DNA of 47,844 nucleotides from Pseudomonadota bacterium (GTDB taxonomy: Bacteria; Desulfobacterota; Desulfarculia; Desulfarculales; Desulfarculaceae): contig JAHJPG010000065.1 in assembly GCA_018819925.1 (NCBI GenBank), forward strand, positions 1-47,844. Reading direction: 5' to 3'. How positions within the stretch are numbered: position 1 is the stretch's first letter; every line of letters begins with the position of its first letter. The notes under the pieces are model-generated. The model saw nothing but the letters and a program-made list of their open reading frames with translations, had not been told where the DNA came from and did not search any database. This document shows, piece by piece, positions 16,908-24,368 of this stretch. A program made the position numbers and the translations under genes.

Positions 16908-18365
16908 TTGGCCAGCGGGGAGCTCTGGCACGAGATCAGCGGGCATCCGGCCCTGGCGGCCCTTGCTGGCCTGGCCCGGGAGGGCGGCCACGGCTTGTGG
17001 CTGTGCGGCGGCACCCTGCGCGACCTGCTGATGGGACGCCGGGCCCCGGATTTGGATCTGGCCGTGGCCGGCGACGCCCTGGCCCTGGGCCAAGCCCTGG
17101 CCCGCAAGATCGGGGGTCATTTCGTTCCCCTGGGGCGTGAGTTCGCCACCTGCCGGGTGGTGGGGCCCCAGGGAGAGTTGGACCTGGCAGGGCTGCGCGC
17201 CCCCACCCTGGCCGCCGACCTGGCGGCCCGCGACTTTACCCTCAATGCCCTGGCCTTGCCCCTGGAGGCCCTGTGGGCCGGCGGCGAGCCGGAGAGCCAG
17301 TTGGTGGACCCCACCGGGGGACGGGCCGACCTGGCCGCCGGGGTGCTGCGGCCGGCCGGGCCCGGGGTCTTGGCTGCCGACCCCCTCAGGGTGCTCCGGG
17401 CCTTCCGTTTCATGTCCACCCACGGTTTTTCCCTGGCCCCGGGATTGGAACAGCGCCTGGCCGGGGCCGCGCCGGGGTTGTTCCGAGTGGCCGCCGAGCG
17501 CATCGGGGCCGAGTGGATGCGCCTCATGGCCGGGCCCCGGGCCGCCCGGGCGGTTCAGGCCATGGAGGACTGCCAGGTGCTCACCCGCCTGGTGCCGGAG
17601 TTGGCCGCCGGGCGGGGCTTGGCCCAGAATCCCTACCACCACCTGGACGTCCTGGGCCACAGCCTGGCCTGCGTACGGGCCGCCGGGTTGCTGCTGGCGG
17701 GGCGGGGGCCCCTGGCCGGGGCCTTGGCCCAGGAGGGGCCGGACTATTTGCAGCCGCCGCGCCGCCGGGCCCTGTTCATGACCGCGGCCCTGCTGCACGA
17801 CCTGGGCAAACCGCCCACCCGCGAGGCCCGGGACCAAGAGTGGGCCACCTTTTACCGCCACGAGATAATGGGGGCCCGCCTGGCCCGGCGGCGCTGCCTG
17901 GCCCTGGGGCTCTCCAAGGCCGATGCCGCCTGGGTGGGCCGGCTGGCGGCCGAGCACATGCGGCCTTTCCATTTGCTGGGGGCTCAGGGCCGGGGGCAGC
18001 TGACCCGCCGGGGTGTGCGCCGCATGCTGGCCGCCCTGGGCCAAGACCTGCCGGCCCTGTTTTTGCTGGCCATGGCCGACACCATCGCTGGGCGGGGGCC
18101 CTTGCGCCCTCCAGAGGCGGAGGGTAGGCTTTTGGCCCTGTACCAAGAGGTGGCCCGCCTGCGCGACGCGGAACTGGCCGCGGCCCTGGCCGCACCGCCC
18201 CTGGTGGATGGCAACGATTTGATGCGGGCTCTGGGCCTGCCCTCGGGCAAGGAGGTGGGCCGTCTGCTGGCCCTGGTGCGCGAGGCCCAGTTGGACGGCG
18301 AGATAAGCAGTAAGGACGAGGCCCTGGCCCTGGCCAGGGAGGCCGGCCGGCAGAGCGTTTCTTGA
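16908..18365 (+). CDS. tRNA nucleotidyltransferase / CCA-adding-type enzyme with HD domain
   Basis: 485 residues from a TTG at 16908 (AGGAAG six bases upstream, just after the LysM gene stop). The class II nucleotidyltransferase signature is GGTLRD (34-39) with catalytic DLD (48-50). RDFTLNALA and DPLRVLRAFRF follow, all expected for a CCA-adding or poly(A) polymerase head. An HD phosphohydrolase domain is at about residue 297 (LLHDLGKP). It should add or repair the tRNA 3' CCA; whether it adds CC, A or CCA cannot be told by eye. The tRNA-Sec gene follows 36 bases downstream. Very high GC. A start further upstream inside the LysM gene is possible but less likely. Confidence 0.85.
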   Translation: MASGELWHEISGHPALAALAGLAREGGHGLWLCGGTLRDLLMGRRAPDLDLAVAGDALALGQALARKIGGHFVPLGREFATCRVVGPQGELDLAGLRAPTLAADLAARDFTLNALALPLEALWAGGEPESQLVDPTGGRADLAAGVLRPAGPGVLAADPLRVLRAFRFMSTHGFSLAPGLEQRLAGAAPGLFRVAAERIGAEWMRLMAGPRAARAVQAMEDCQVLTRLVPELAAGRGLAQNPYHHLDVLGHSLACVRAAGLLLAGRGPLAGALAQEGPDYLQPPRRRALFMTAALLHDLGKPPTREARDQEWATFYRHEIMGARLARRRCLALGLSKADAAWVGRLAAEHMRPFHLLGAQGRGQLTRRGVRRMLAALGQDLPALFLLAMADTIAGRGPLRPPEAEGRLLALYQEVARLRDAELAAALAAPPLVDGNDLMRALGLPSGKEVGRLLALVREAQLDGEISSKDEALALAREAGRQSVS

Positions 18366-18388
18366 CGCTGGCCCGAGCCGGTGATAGT
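18362..18388 (+). promoter_or_regulatory. Candidate promoter for tRNA-Sec
   Basis: TTGACG at 18362-18367 overlaps the stop codon of the nucleotidyltransferase gene. A -10-like GATAGT at 18383-18388 follows at 15 bases, about 13 bases before the mature tRNA start. The spacing is a little short, so this is tentative; read-through from the upstream gene is also possible. Confidence 0.4.
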
Positions 18389-18401
18389 TTTTGCCAACTA
18401 C

Positions 18402-18499
18402 GGAAGTGGAAAGCTCACTGGTGGGGCTCCCGGACTTCAAATCCGGTGTACCGTCTGAGTAAGGCGGTAGGTGGGTTCGATTCCCATGCACTTCCGCCA
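18402..18499 (+). tRNA. selC: tRNA-Sec (anticodon TCA), CCA encoded
   Basis: 98 bases, long for a tRNA. The acceptor stem is GGAAGTG paired with CACTTCC, followed by G and an encoded CCA. The anticodon arm CCGGA-CTTCAAA-TCCGG carries TCA at 18437-18439, which reads UGA. A long variable arm (TACCG ... CGGTA, 18447-18468) and the T arm with TTCGATT follow. These are the hallmarks of selenocysteine tRNA, so the organism should make selenoproteins; selA, selB and selD are not in the window. Its 3' 66-69 bases are repeated twice downstream and mark a chromosomal integration site. Confidence 0.95.
18434..18499 (+). repeat. Attachment repeat, copy 1 (inside intact tRNA-Sec)
   Basis: The 66-base 3' segment of tRNA-Sec, from the anticodon arm to the CCA, is repeated without mismatch at 26624-26689 and 34560-34625. 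With copy 2 the identity extends to 69 bases (from 18431). This is the usual footprint of tyrosine-recombinase integration into a tRNA 3' end, where the incoming element restores the gene. Confidence 0.93.
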
Positions 18500-18509
18500 A
18501 AGTAAAATC

Positions 18510-18540
18510 AAGGGGTTGGCCGATTTGGCCGGCCCCTTGC
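18510..18540 (+). terminator. Terminator after tRNA-Sec
   Basis: A 12-base-pair stem (AAGGGGTTGGCC / GGCCGGCCCCTT with G-T pairs) and five-base loop is followed by TGCTATATTTTTA. Closely related hairpins follow attachment copies 2 and 3. Confidence 0.8.
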
Positions 18541-18579
18541 TATATTTTTAAGGCATCACTAAGCAAGATTTGTCTGGCA

Positions 18580-18605
18580 TTTGTCCCCATGCTGTCCCCA
18601 CTTTT
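18580..18605. promoter_or_regulatory. Left integrase arm-site doublet of island 1 (candidate)
   Basis: Two TGTCCCCA half-sites start at 18582 and 18593, exactly 11 bases apart. The 26-base block matches 26471-26496 at the other end of the island with one mismatch. Paired direct repeats near both ends of an integrated element are typical of arm-type binding sites of lambda-like integrases. Confidence 0.65.
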
Positions 18606-18725
18606 CCTGAAGCGGGCGGCAGAATGAGCAAAAAAACGATACTTATGACGAGTTTTTTGGTGGGTGTGTATGTAGGAGCAAAAGGACTTTTCTAACTTTT
18701 CCTCAAAAGCATTGACGCCAGGACT

Positions 18726-19181
18726 TCATAAATTTTTAGTTGCATCTCCCTCATCAGCGGTTCGCTGCTCTATGAGCTCCCAGAGGCGCTGAGAGCCTCT
18801 GGCGACGAAATCTTGATACTGCCCCGAAACCCTCTGGCACTCTGCGTCTTCATGGGGAATCCGCACCAGGCCGCTCAACCCCGATCCAGCCAACCGAATG
18901 ACCAGCTTGACCTGGCAGCCGCTTTGTAACGGCAATTCGAACAGAGTCTTTTTGCCTTTCTTGAAAGCGACGGCATGAGAGGCGAAGAGGGCCTTGTGTT
19001 CTTTGGGCTCGCCATCGGCAGGCAAGTCGTGACGAATCAAGCCTGACCTAAAAAGATTCGCTATCTCAGGTAAATGACTGATTTGGCAGCTCTTTATTGT
19101 GCCCACGGATGTTGGGATACATTGGGTCCTATTGGCGTTTTGATGGGCTGGCGGGCACAATTTGGGCACAGTTTCAACCAT
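18726..19181 (-). CDS. Hypothetical protein of island 1
   Basis: 151 residues, soluble, without signal peptide. The second half (KTLFELPLQSGCQVKLVIRLAGSGLSGLVRIPHED) is predicted to be beta-rich and ends in an acidic-basic helix. Four cysteines are scattered without CxxC. No family is recognised. The gene lies 15 bases downstream of the exonuclease gene on the same strand, so it may be the last gene of that transcript. The ribosome site is weak. GC is intermediate between the AT-rich exonuclease gene and the chromosome. Confidence 0.55.
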   Translation of the reverse strand: MVETVPKLCPPAHQNANRTQCIPTSVGTIKSCQISHLPEIANLFRSGLIRHDLPADGEPKEHKALFASHAVAFKKGKKTLFELPLQSGCQVKLVIRLAGSGLSGLVRIPHEDAECQRVSGQYQDFVARGSQRLWELIEQRTADEGDATKNL

Positions 19182-19196
19182 AATCAGACGACTAGA

Positions 19197-20660
19197 TCAT
19201 ACTTCCGCTTGTTCCACATGAATTTTTTTTACCATGAGTTTGATTAGCTGTATAACCGATTCACAGTCTGAAAGCGCACGGTGTTTGTTACCCACGTCTA
19301 CAGATAGTAGCTTGCATAGGGTTTGGAGCTTGTGATTAGGTAGCTCAGGCCATGTGTACCGGAACAAGGTGAGCGTGTCAAAAAAGCGAATATTATTATT
19401 GATGCCAATGTTACTATATGCACAGTCCAAAAAAGACTTATCAAAAGAAGCATTGTGGCAAAATACTGGTAACCCACTAACGAATTTATTAAAATCATAA
19501 ATTGCACTTGATATATTCACCCCTCTTTTATGCAGCATCGAATCATTTATTCCTGTCAGGCGGACGATTTTTTCAGGTATTTTGTGATCGTAAACAACAA
19601 GTGCTGTAAACTTCTCATAATTACTAAAATTTTCAGTCACTTTAATCGCCGCCAACTCAATAATCGCGTCGTCATTCGGATTTAACCCTGTAGTCTCTAA
19701 ATCGGCCACTACAAAATTATCTTTAAACATTTCTATGTAATCTTTAATTTCGACATGATTTTTAGCTCTAACCCATTCGGTTTTCCTCGCTTGATCTTTT
19801 TCCATTTCGCATTGATATTCTAAAGAATATCCAAGGTACTGTCGCAAGTAATTTTTCAAGTCTTCTTGAATGCTGGAAGGTTGGGTGCCAAGTTTGCTCC
19901 TTAGTTCATTGTTTTTTTCGAAGTGTTCCCAGCAATGGCGAGATATGGTCTCGTTAATTATTTCAGAAAAAATATCAGAGACAGCTCTATGGTTTTTTGG
20001 AGTTCCCATAGATTCTGCCAGCCACTTTTTGTCTGTTTTGTTTAGTAGGGTGAGCGTTTCGTAGCCAATTTTTTCATAACTAATGACGGCATTTTCCAAA
20101 TCTTTCTTCGATATATTTTTTACTATGTTTGCGCCTCCCACACCTTTCATTTTGGGGAAAACACACTCTTTGAGCAAATCGTTTAAAATTGCAACTCTAT
20201 ATAAAAAATCTAATTCACGGCGATAGCCCTTCTTCTCTTTCCTCTTTGCCCTTATAATCTTCCTAACAGCAATAGCAATACTGTTAAGATTGTTCGGGCC
20301 TAGTATTAATTGTTTTCTTAAAAGATCATTATCAAAATCTGTTTTTGGCAGTATCGGTTCCATCCATTTTGGCAACTTTTTCGCGTTTTTATTAATTTTT
20401 TTAAGGGGATCAAGCCAAATGTCATTGCCATCGTTTATTTCTGGCCTGTGTTCAGTTATAAATTTCCATTTGTCATATTCTTTGTCGAGCAAATCTTCTG
20501 GAACAGGCGGGGAGCTTCGTCCGGGATATGATATTTCTATTTTTAATCTCTGTTCGTTAACGTCCGTTTTTTTGTAGCCATTTAATGTTTTTATGTAGCC
20601 AGTTACTGTTTTATCTTGTGAACTATTAATGCCTAGCAACCTCAGTAGCTTACCAAACAT
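19197..20660 (-). CDS. DEDDh 3'-5' exonuclease (DnaQ-like) with unknown N-terminal half
   Basis: 487 residues. The C-terminal ~175 residues are a DEDDh exonuclease: Asp320 and Glu322 (VADLETTGLNP), Asp407 in CHNASFD, His460 and Asp465 in KHRALSD. All five catalytic positions are present, so digestion of single-stranded DNA or RNA from the 3' end is expected. The first ~310 residues are charged, Lys-rich and mostly helical; no known domain is recognised. The gene is very AT-rich compared with the chromosome. Possible roles are island replication or repair, or defence against other elements; the context does not decide. Confidence 0.8.
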   Translation of the reverse strand: MFGKLLRLLGINSSQDKTVTGYIKTLNGYKKTDVNEQRLKIEISYPGRSSPPVPEDLLDKEYDKWKFITEHRPEINDGNDIWLDPLKKINKNAKKLPKWMEPILPKTDFDNDLLRKQLILGPNNLNSIAIAVRKIIRAKRKEKKGYRRELDFLYRVAILNDLLKECVFPKMKGVGGANIVKNISKKDLENAVISYEKIGYETLTLLNKTDKKWLAESMGTPKNHRAVSDIFSEIINETISRHCWEHFEKNNELRSKLGTQPSSIQEDLKNYLRQYLGYSLEYQCEMEKDQARKTEWVRAKNHVEIKDYIEMFKDNFVVADLETTGLNPNDDAIIELAAIKVTENFSNYEKFTALVVYDHKIPEKIVRLTGINDSMLHKRGVNISSAIYDFNKFVSGLPVFCHNASFDKSFLDCAYSNIGINNNIRFFDTLTLFRYTWPELPNHKLQTLCKLLSVDVGNKHRALSDCESVIQLIKLMVKKIHVEQAEV

Positions 20661-20745
20661 AAAATCCCTCTAACTGCTATATCAACACGCGGAAGTAAGA
20701 TTAACCTATTTAAGAAATTATTATTCATCTAACTACGGCAACAGC

Positions 20746-21297
20746 TTAGAGATTGTTTTCCTTTAAATTGGGTTCATATGAAACATTGGTGCGCTGAAAA
20801 TTCAATCCAAAATCGTGAAAATATCCAAGTTGAATGCTGACATTTGGAATCATCCAGATTGTTCGCTTCGAAATTACATTCCTAATGCCGCTCGGACCTT
20901 CCTCCACTCTTGATGGCGAACCATATTTTGCCTCAAGCTTGTTTCGCAGATCATCATACCTGGCGCTGCACTCGCTACCGTTGGAATAAATATTTATCAT
21001 TGTTAATTTATTGCTACCTCCGTCCATGATGAATCTGACTTCATAGGTATAAATGCCTATTTTTAAGTTAGGTATACCAAGCTTAGCATACTTGCCATGA
21101 TCGAATGTTTCCACCTGTGAGAGTGTCTGAATCTCCCCGGGGAAAGCCTTAATTAGCTCTGCCTCAGTCATGCCAAATTTGGCACCACGCCATACACCGC
21201 CTTCGCCTCCAAGAGCCAATCCATTTCCCGTAAAACAAAAAATAGCTATAGAAACAAAAAGCAAAAAACGTTTATTGAATTTGCTGAAATTAACCAT
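20746..21297 (-). CDS. Secreted hypothetical protein
   Basis: 183 residues from ATG at 21297 (GGAGG about six bases upstream). A Lys/Arg head and a hydrophobic helix ending in GNGLALGG form a signal peptide. The mature part contains the pattern GVWRGAKFGMTEAELIKAFPGE...KYGSPS, seen in many small periplasmic proteins in which a short 'W-G-s-ve' segment precedes a helix; function unknown. AT-rich. Its upstream region (21405-21640) is a diverged copy of the region upstream of the next secreted gene. A longer start at 21381 is unsupported. Confidence 0.68.
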   Translation of the reverse strand: MVNFSKFNKRFLLFVSIAIFCFTGNGLALGGEGGVWRGAKFGMTEAELIKAFPGEIQTLSQVETFDHGKYAKLGIPNLKIGIYTYEVRFIMDGGSNKLTMINIYSNGSECSARYDDLRNKLEAKYGSPSRVEEGPSGIRNVISKRTIWMIPNVSIQLGYFHDFGLNFQRTNVSYEPNLKENNL

Positions 21298-21404
21298 AGT
21301 CCCCCTCCTCTCCATCTCCCCTGAGTCCGAAATCATTCCTGAGCCTGGCCTTGGCCGCGCGCCACAAGCCAGGTCCACCACCGCTTCACCGCAAAGGGCC
21401 CCAA

Positions 21405-21640
21405 GCCCAGATTATGCGGCAGTCGCCGCATTCCCTTTGGTTTTGAGCCTGTTGGTGCTCTCAATGCACCTAGTTCCTTTGCCGGGCGGCCTACCATGGC
21501 TCCATGGCCTGTCTGCCGAAACGATTTTGCACTGAAAACCCAACAAAAATTGCAATTCCCTTTTTCCCCTGGTCAATCAATTTTCACCAGTCACCCTGTA
21601 CCAAGCACCTCCCGGTAATGATTGGCCAAGGGAAACGATG
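21405..21640. repeat. Duplicated upstream module, copy A
   Basis: Within this gene-free stretch (21298-21766) about 235 bases resemble 22198-22460. Shared blocks include AGCCCA-rat-ATGCGGCAGT at the left and TGGTCAATC, CACCCTGTACCA and CCCGGTAATGAT-GGCCAAGG at the right. The rest has drifted. It sits upstream of one minus-strand secreted gene, as copy B does for the other. No gene was found in it. Confidence 0.7.
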
Positions 21641-21766
21641 AGGCCATGTGTACCCGCCGGTGAAGGCCGCTGTAGGAAATCCTGGGGGCGGCCTTGATGA
21701 TCCGCCGGATCAGTTACTCCATGGACCGCTTCACATCCTTACCCTGCAATTGTAGACTGTCACCAG

Positions 21767-22096
21767 CTACCTACACTCAATTTCCATTTTGGTGGTGTAG
21801 AAGTGAGACTTCACGCCAGGCACACGAACCTCTAAGCAAGGAATCCCTTTAAGGAGGAATTTGCTAACTATAATGCAAGGTAATCCTCTTTTTACAATTA
21901 CCACACGATTATTTTGGACAAGGTTTCGCAGTATGGAAGAATCTCCACTGCTTGCACCATCATTGGCAGACGTGAGAGCTTGAACGCTAGTGGCTAGAAC
22001 GGCATTCTCTATCGTTTGGCAAGATTCCGCATATGCTCCGTAAATTCCAAACAGAACCAGAATAAGGGTGCCCAATGCGACGGCAATCTTTTTCAT
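21767..22096 (-). CDS. Small secreted hypothetical protein
   Basis: 109 residues from ATG at 22096. MKKIAVALGTLILVLFGIYG followed by AYA is a clear signal peptide. The mature ~80 residues contain four Cys (ESCQTIE, GLPCIIV, GIPCLEV, IECR), which could form two disulfides in the periplasm. A GGGGGA ribosome site precedes the start. No family recognised. Not similar in sequence to the other secreted protein of the island, although both share the duplicated upstream module. Confidence 0.65.
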   Translation of the reverse strand: MKKIAVALGTLILVLFGIYGAYAESCQTIENAVLATSVQALTSANDGASSGDSSILRNLVQNNRVVIVKRGLPCIIVSKFLLKGIPCLEVRVPGVKSHFYTTKMEIECR

Positions 22097-22197
22097 GTCT
22101 TCCCCCAAATTGTTCGGCAATCACAGCGCTTAACTTTTCGTAAGCTTTCTGACCCTTCCAGTGCCCCTTGGCATTCGTCCAGGCTACACAGCCATAT

Positions 22198-22460
22198 CAG
22201 CCCAAATCATGCGGCAGTAACCACTTTTGGCCTCGTTTCTAGCCATTTGGTGCTCTCTGCGCGCTCTGTCATGCGGTGGTTGGGTTGCACCCACAGGCTT
22301 TCGCTGTCTACCGATCAAAACGCTCTCTCCTTGAAACCACAATGAAAACCGCAATGCCCTTGACCTTGAGCATATTAGCCCATTTCTTTTTTTATGGTCA
22401 ATCGACTTTCACTGGTCACCCTGTACCAGATACTGCCCGGTAATGATAGGCCAAGGGGAG
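22198..22460. repeat. Duplicated upstream module, copy B
   Basis: Diverged copy of 21405-21640 (see the shared blocks ATGCGGCAGT, ATGGTCAATC, CACCCTGTACCA and CCCGGTAATGAT). It lies in a ~730-base stretch (22097-22825) with no convincing gene; the right part of that stretch holds the iteron array. Confidence 0.7.
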
Positions 22461-22680
22461 ACTCAGGTCAGGAGGGTGAAAAGCACCCCCAAAAACATAA
22501 AAAACTGCATGTAAAAGTTGGCCCAGCGGTCTCTGCATGAAGGCGTTGAAGATATACCCGCCCCCCCTGGCAGGCAAGGACCAGGAGATGGTTTGGCGGT
22601 GCCGGGGCACTGACGTTGTGTTGGCCTTGGCTATCATCAGAAGGGCAAAGAAAGAAGCCCAAGCCTGGCAGAATCTAAGA

Positions 22681-22816
22681 GTAGGGTGCAAATGACCCCT
22701 TGCGGGACCGCATAATTTGACCACACAAGGGTTCTTTTGGCCCCTTGGGCCGGCCCAGTATATGCCTTGACAAGGGTGGTTATTGCCCCCTGGCAAGGGT
22801 GGAAATTGCCCCTTGC
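22681..22816. repeat. Four 23-bp iterons, candidate replication origin of island 1
   Basis: Four related 23-base units start at 22681, 22726, 22771 and 22794; steps are 45, 45 and 23 bases, close to whole numbers of two helical turns. The best-conserved parts are AAGGGT on the left and CCCCTTG on the right; the last two copies abut. They lie directly beyond the 3' end of the winged-helix gene. Directly repeated, phased sites beside a DNA-binding gene are typical of iteron origins; an operator array is the alternative. Confidence 0.6.
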
Positions 22817-22825
22817 TATCTAATT

Positions 22826-23188
22826 TTATCTTGGCCACATGGGAGGCGGCTTCCAATACCGCCATTGGTCACTAAGACCATACTCTGTGCAGTGCTGCAT
22901 CAACCCGCCCGGCTGATTGATGGTTATGAAGCCATGATCCACTAGCATTCGTATAGCCCTGGTGAAAGTCTTTCGCCCCATGAGTTTCTCGGCTTGGGAG
23001 TATGGTAGCTTTAGTTCCGTGCGATTATACCCCTTATCATCTTTCCTTATGTGTAGGTACGCAACACGCGCGGCGCAGGTAATCGACTCCCAGGCCTGGG
23101 ATTCAAGGATTGCGTCCTCAATACCAGTAAAGGGGCCATGAAAACGGTGCGGTTTTGTTGAACGCCTTCGGGGTCCATCCATTCCCAT
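22826..23188 (-). CDS. Winged-helix DNA-binding protein (candidate replication initiator)
   Basis: 120 residues. The centre reads as a winged helix: SITCAARVAYLHIRKDD..., LPYSQAEKLMGRKTFTRAIRMLVDHGFITI. This helix-turn-helix plus wing resembles domains of small-plasmid and satellite replication initiators and of some regulators. The tail (QWRYWKPPPMWPR) is basic and aromatic. It starts 12 bases after the AlpA-like gene, probably the same transcript. The iteron array begins just past its 3' end. At 120 residues it is short for a Rep protein, so it may act with host DnaA, or be a regulator; confidence in the fold is moderate and in the role low. Confidence 0.65.
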   Translation of the reverse strand: MGMDGPRRRSTKPHRFHGPFTGIEDAILESQAWESITCAARVAYLHIRKDDKGYNRTELKLPYSQAEKLMGRKTFTRAIRMLVDHGFITINQPGGLMQHCTEYGLSDQWRYWKPPPMWPR

Positions 23189-23200
23189 GGGGCGGTAGCC

Positions 23201-23446
23201 CTAGTTGCCTGCTTTGCGGCCGGATTCCACCACAAGCCTTTTAGCAAGCCAGCTTAATAGCGACTCCCTGGAATAACCTACGATTTTCCCCAGACGCACC
23301 CGCTGAGCCGGACCTTGGCCCAGCGAATCAAGATTCGCCATCGTGCGCGGGCTTAAGCCCGTTAGTTCGCGGAATCGGGGGTTGGTGCGATAGAGCACGG
23401 GAGGCAGACTGGAGGCCAATTCATCCATCAATTCGTTGCGCGCCAT
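23201..23446 (-). CDS. AlpA/excisionase-like helix-turn-helix protein
   Basis: 81 residues. The core PRFRELTGLSPRTMANLDSLGQGPAQRVRLGKIVGYSRESLLSWLAKR is an AlpA/MerR-type winged helix-turn-helix, the kind used as excisionase or integrase activator in P4-like satellites. It lies between the replication-type gene and the 275-residue gene on the minus strand. Start ATG at 23446 follows an AAAAGGATGA ribosome site that is complementary to an upstream sequence (see 23450-23500), so its translation may be switched. It is the best candidate recombination directionality factor for the island integrase. Confidence 0.8.
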   Translation of the reverse strand: MARNELMDELASSLPPVLYRTNPRFRELTGLSPRTMANLDSLGQGPAQRVRLGKIVGYSRESLLSWLAKRLVVESGRKAGN

Positions 23447-23449
23447 TTT

Positions 23450-23500
23450 TCATCCTTTTAGCTTTAACGTGAGCACCATTGCTCACGGGTGAAAGGATGA
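23450..23500 (-). promoter_or_regulatory. Nested hairpin masking the ribosome site of the AlpA-like gene
   Basis: Two perfect nested inverted repeats: outer arms of 9 bases (23450-23458 and 23492-23500) and inner arms of 8 bases (CGTGAGCA / TGCTCACG, 23468-23487, loop of four). In the minus-strand transcript the outer 3' arm is AAAGGATGA, which contains the ribosome site of the gene starting at 23446. Folding would hide it. The inner hairpin alone would leave it free. Confidence 0.65.
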
Positions 23501-23536
23501 CAGAGCAAACGAACGTGGACTAAGTTAGATGTTCCC

Positions 23537-24364
23537 TTATTTTTGCAGAATTCTTCGAATATGTTGTGGGGTGTAGTTATATATTTTACCTAGAATACCA
23601 GCTAGCTCCCGAGGTGATTTGCCTTGCTGCAATAGCTTGTTAGCATGATCCCGTATAGACTCATGCCATTGGTTGGTTAATGCTTGCCTGGTCTTGCTGC
23701 CTTTGGAGCCCCCCTTGGATTGCCCTCTGCGCCATTTGTAGCCAACCAGTAATTCAGACCCCAACCCGTATCTACAGGCATTCAAAAGCATTGTGGCTGC
23801 CCAATAGGGCGCATTATGCATGTCGTCTGTTTTCAGACAAACGAGTAATTTTTGGGCTGCCTTGATCGTTTCAGCCGCTGCTTTATAGCGAAAACCGATT
23901 TTAGCCTGATATTGGAGTTTACCGTTTTCATTTTTGCGAGCTTCAAGGGGAATTTCTAGCCTGAGTAAGTCATACGGTGTATCAGGAAAGTCTTGTTCTC
24001 TAAGCCACACACCCAATATTTCCTTCCGCTTGTCTTCAATTCCAAGTTCTATAGCTTCGGCGGCATAACGGCTGATTTCATTGGCCCTTTTTGTGGCTTC
24101 CCCTTCGAGCATATTTAGGTCTTCAGGTAACGGGCTAATTTTGAGGAAATTCTTTGCGTCTTCTTCTAATGACTTTGCAAGCCTGGCAAGGTCCTGGCAT
24201 TGATCGGCATCAGGGTAGGAGTAAAACAAATCGGTGACAGCACCGACCTTGGGTCTGCGAGCCTTCATCAGCTCGCCAAGGTCAACAACACCTCCGCCTT
24301 TAACTTTAACATATATACGTTTCCTTCTAGCCATCCCCCACGTTCCAATATGCGTTATGGGCAT
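23537..24364 (-). CDS. Hypothetical protein with C-terminal helix-turn-helix
   Basis: 275 residues, or 265 if ATG at 24334 is used. It is soluble, helical and charged. The last ~50 residues (LLQQGKSPRELAGILGKIYNYTPQHIRRILQK) look like a helix-turn-helix of the type found in resolvase or replication proteins. An internal Lys/Gly/Ser-rich loop (RRGQSKGGSKGSKTRQA) precedes it. No enzymatic motif recognised. Start at 24364 is coupled to the stop of the antitoxin gene 4 bases upstream. GC is lower than the chromosome. Confidence 0.65.
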   Translation of the reverse strand: MPITHIGTWGMARRKRIYVKVKGGGVVDLGELMKARRPKVGAVTDLFYSYPDADQCQDLARLAKSLEEDAKNFLKISPLPEDLNMLEGEATKRANEISRYAAEAIELGIEDKRKEILGVWLREQDFPDTPYDLLRLEIPLEARKNENGKLQYQAKIGFRYKAAAETIKAAQKLLVCLKTDDMHNAPYWAATMLLNACRYGLGSELLVGYKWRRGQSKGGSKGSKTRQALTNQWHESIRDHANKLLQQGKSPRELAGILGKIYNYTPQHIRRILQK

Positions 24365-24368
24365 TCAC

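Noticed and set aside
16866-18500. Long minus-strand open frame starting with a segment antisense to tRNA-Sec
   Set aside because: It is the complement of the tRNA and of the tRNA nucleotidyltransferase gene, which has clear motifs. The same false N-terminus recurs at 26690, over attachment copy 2, as expected of the repeat.
22681-22816. CRISPR-like array
   Set aside because: Only four imperfect units, two of them abutting, no uniform spacers and no cas genes.
22416-22865. 149-residue minus-strand open frame across the iteron region
   Set aside because: Low-complexity translation without ribosome site, overlapping the winged-helix gene and translated directly from the repeats.
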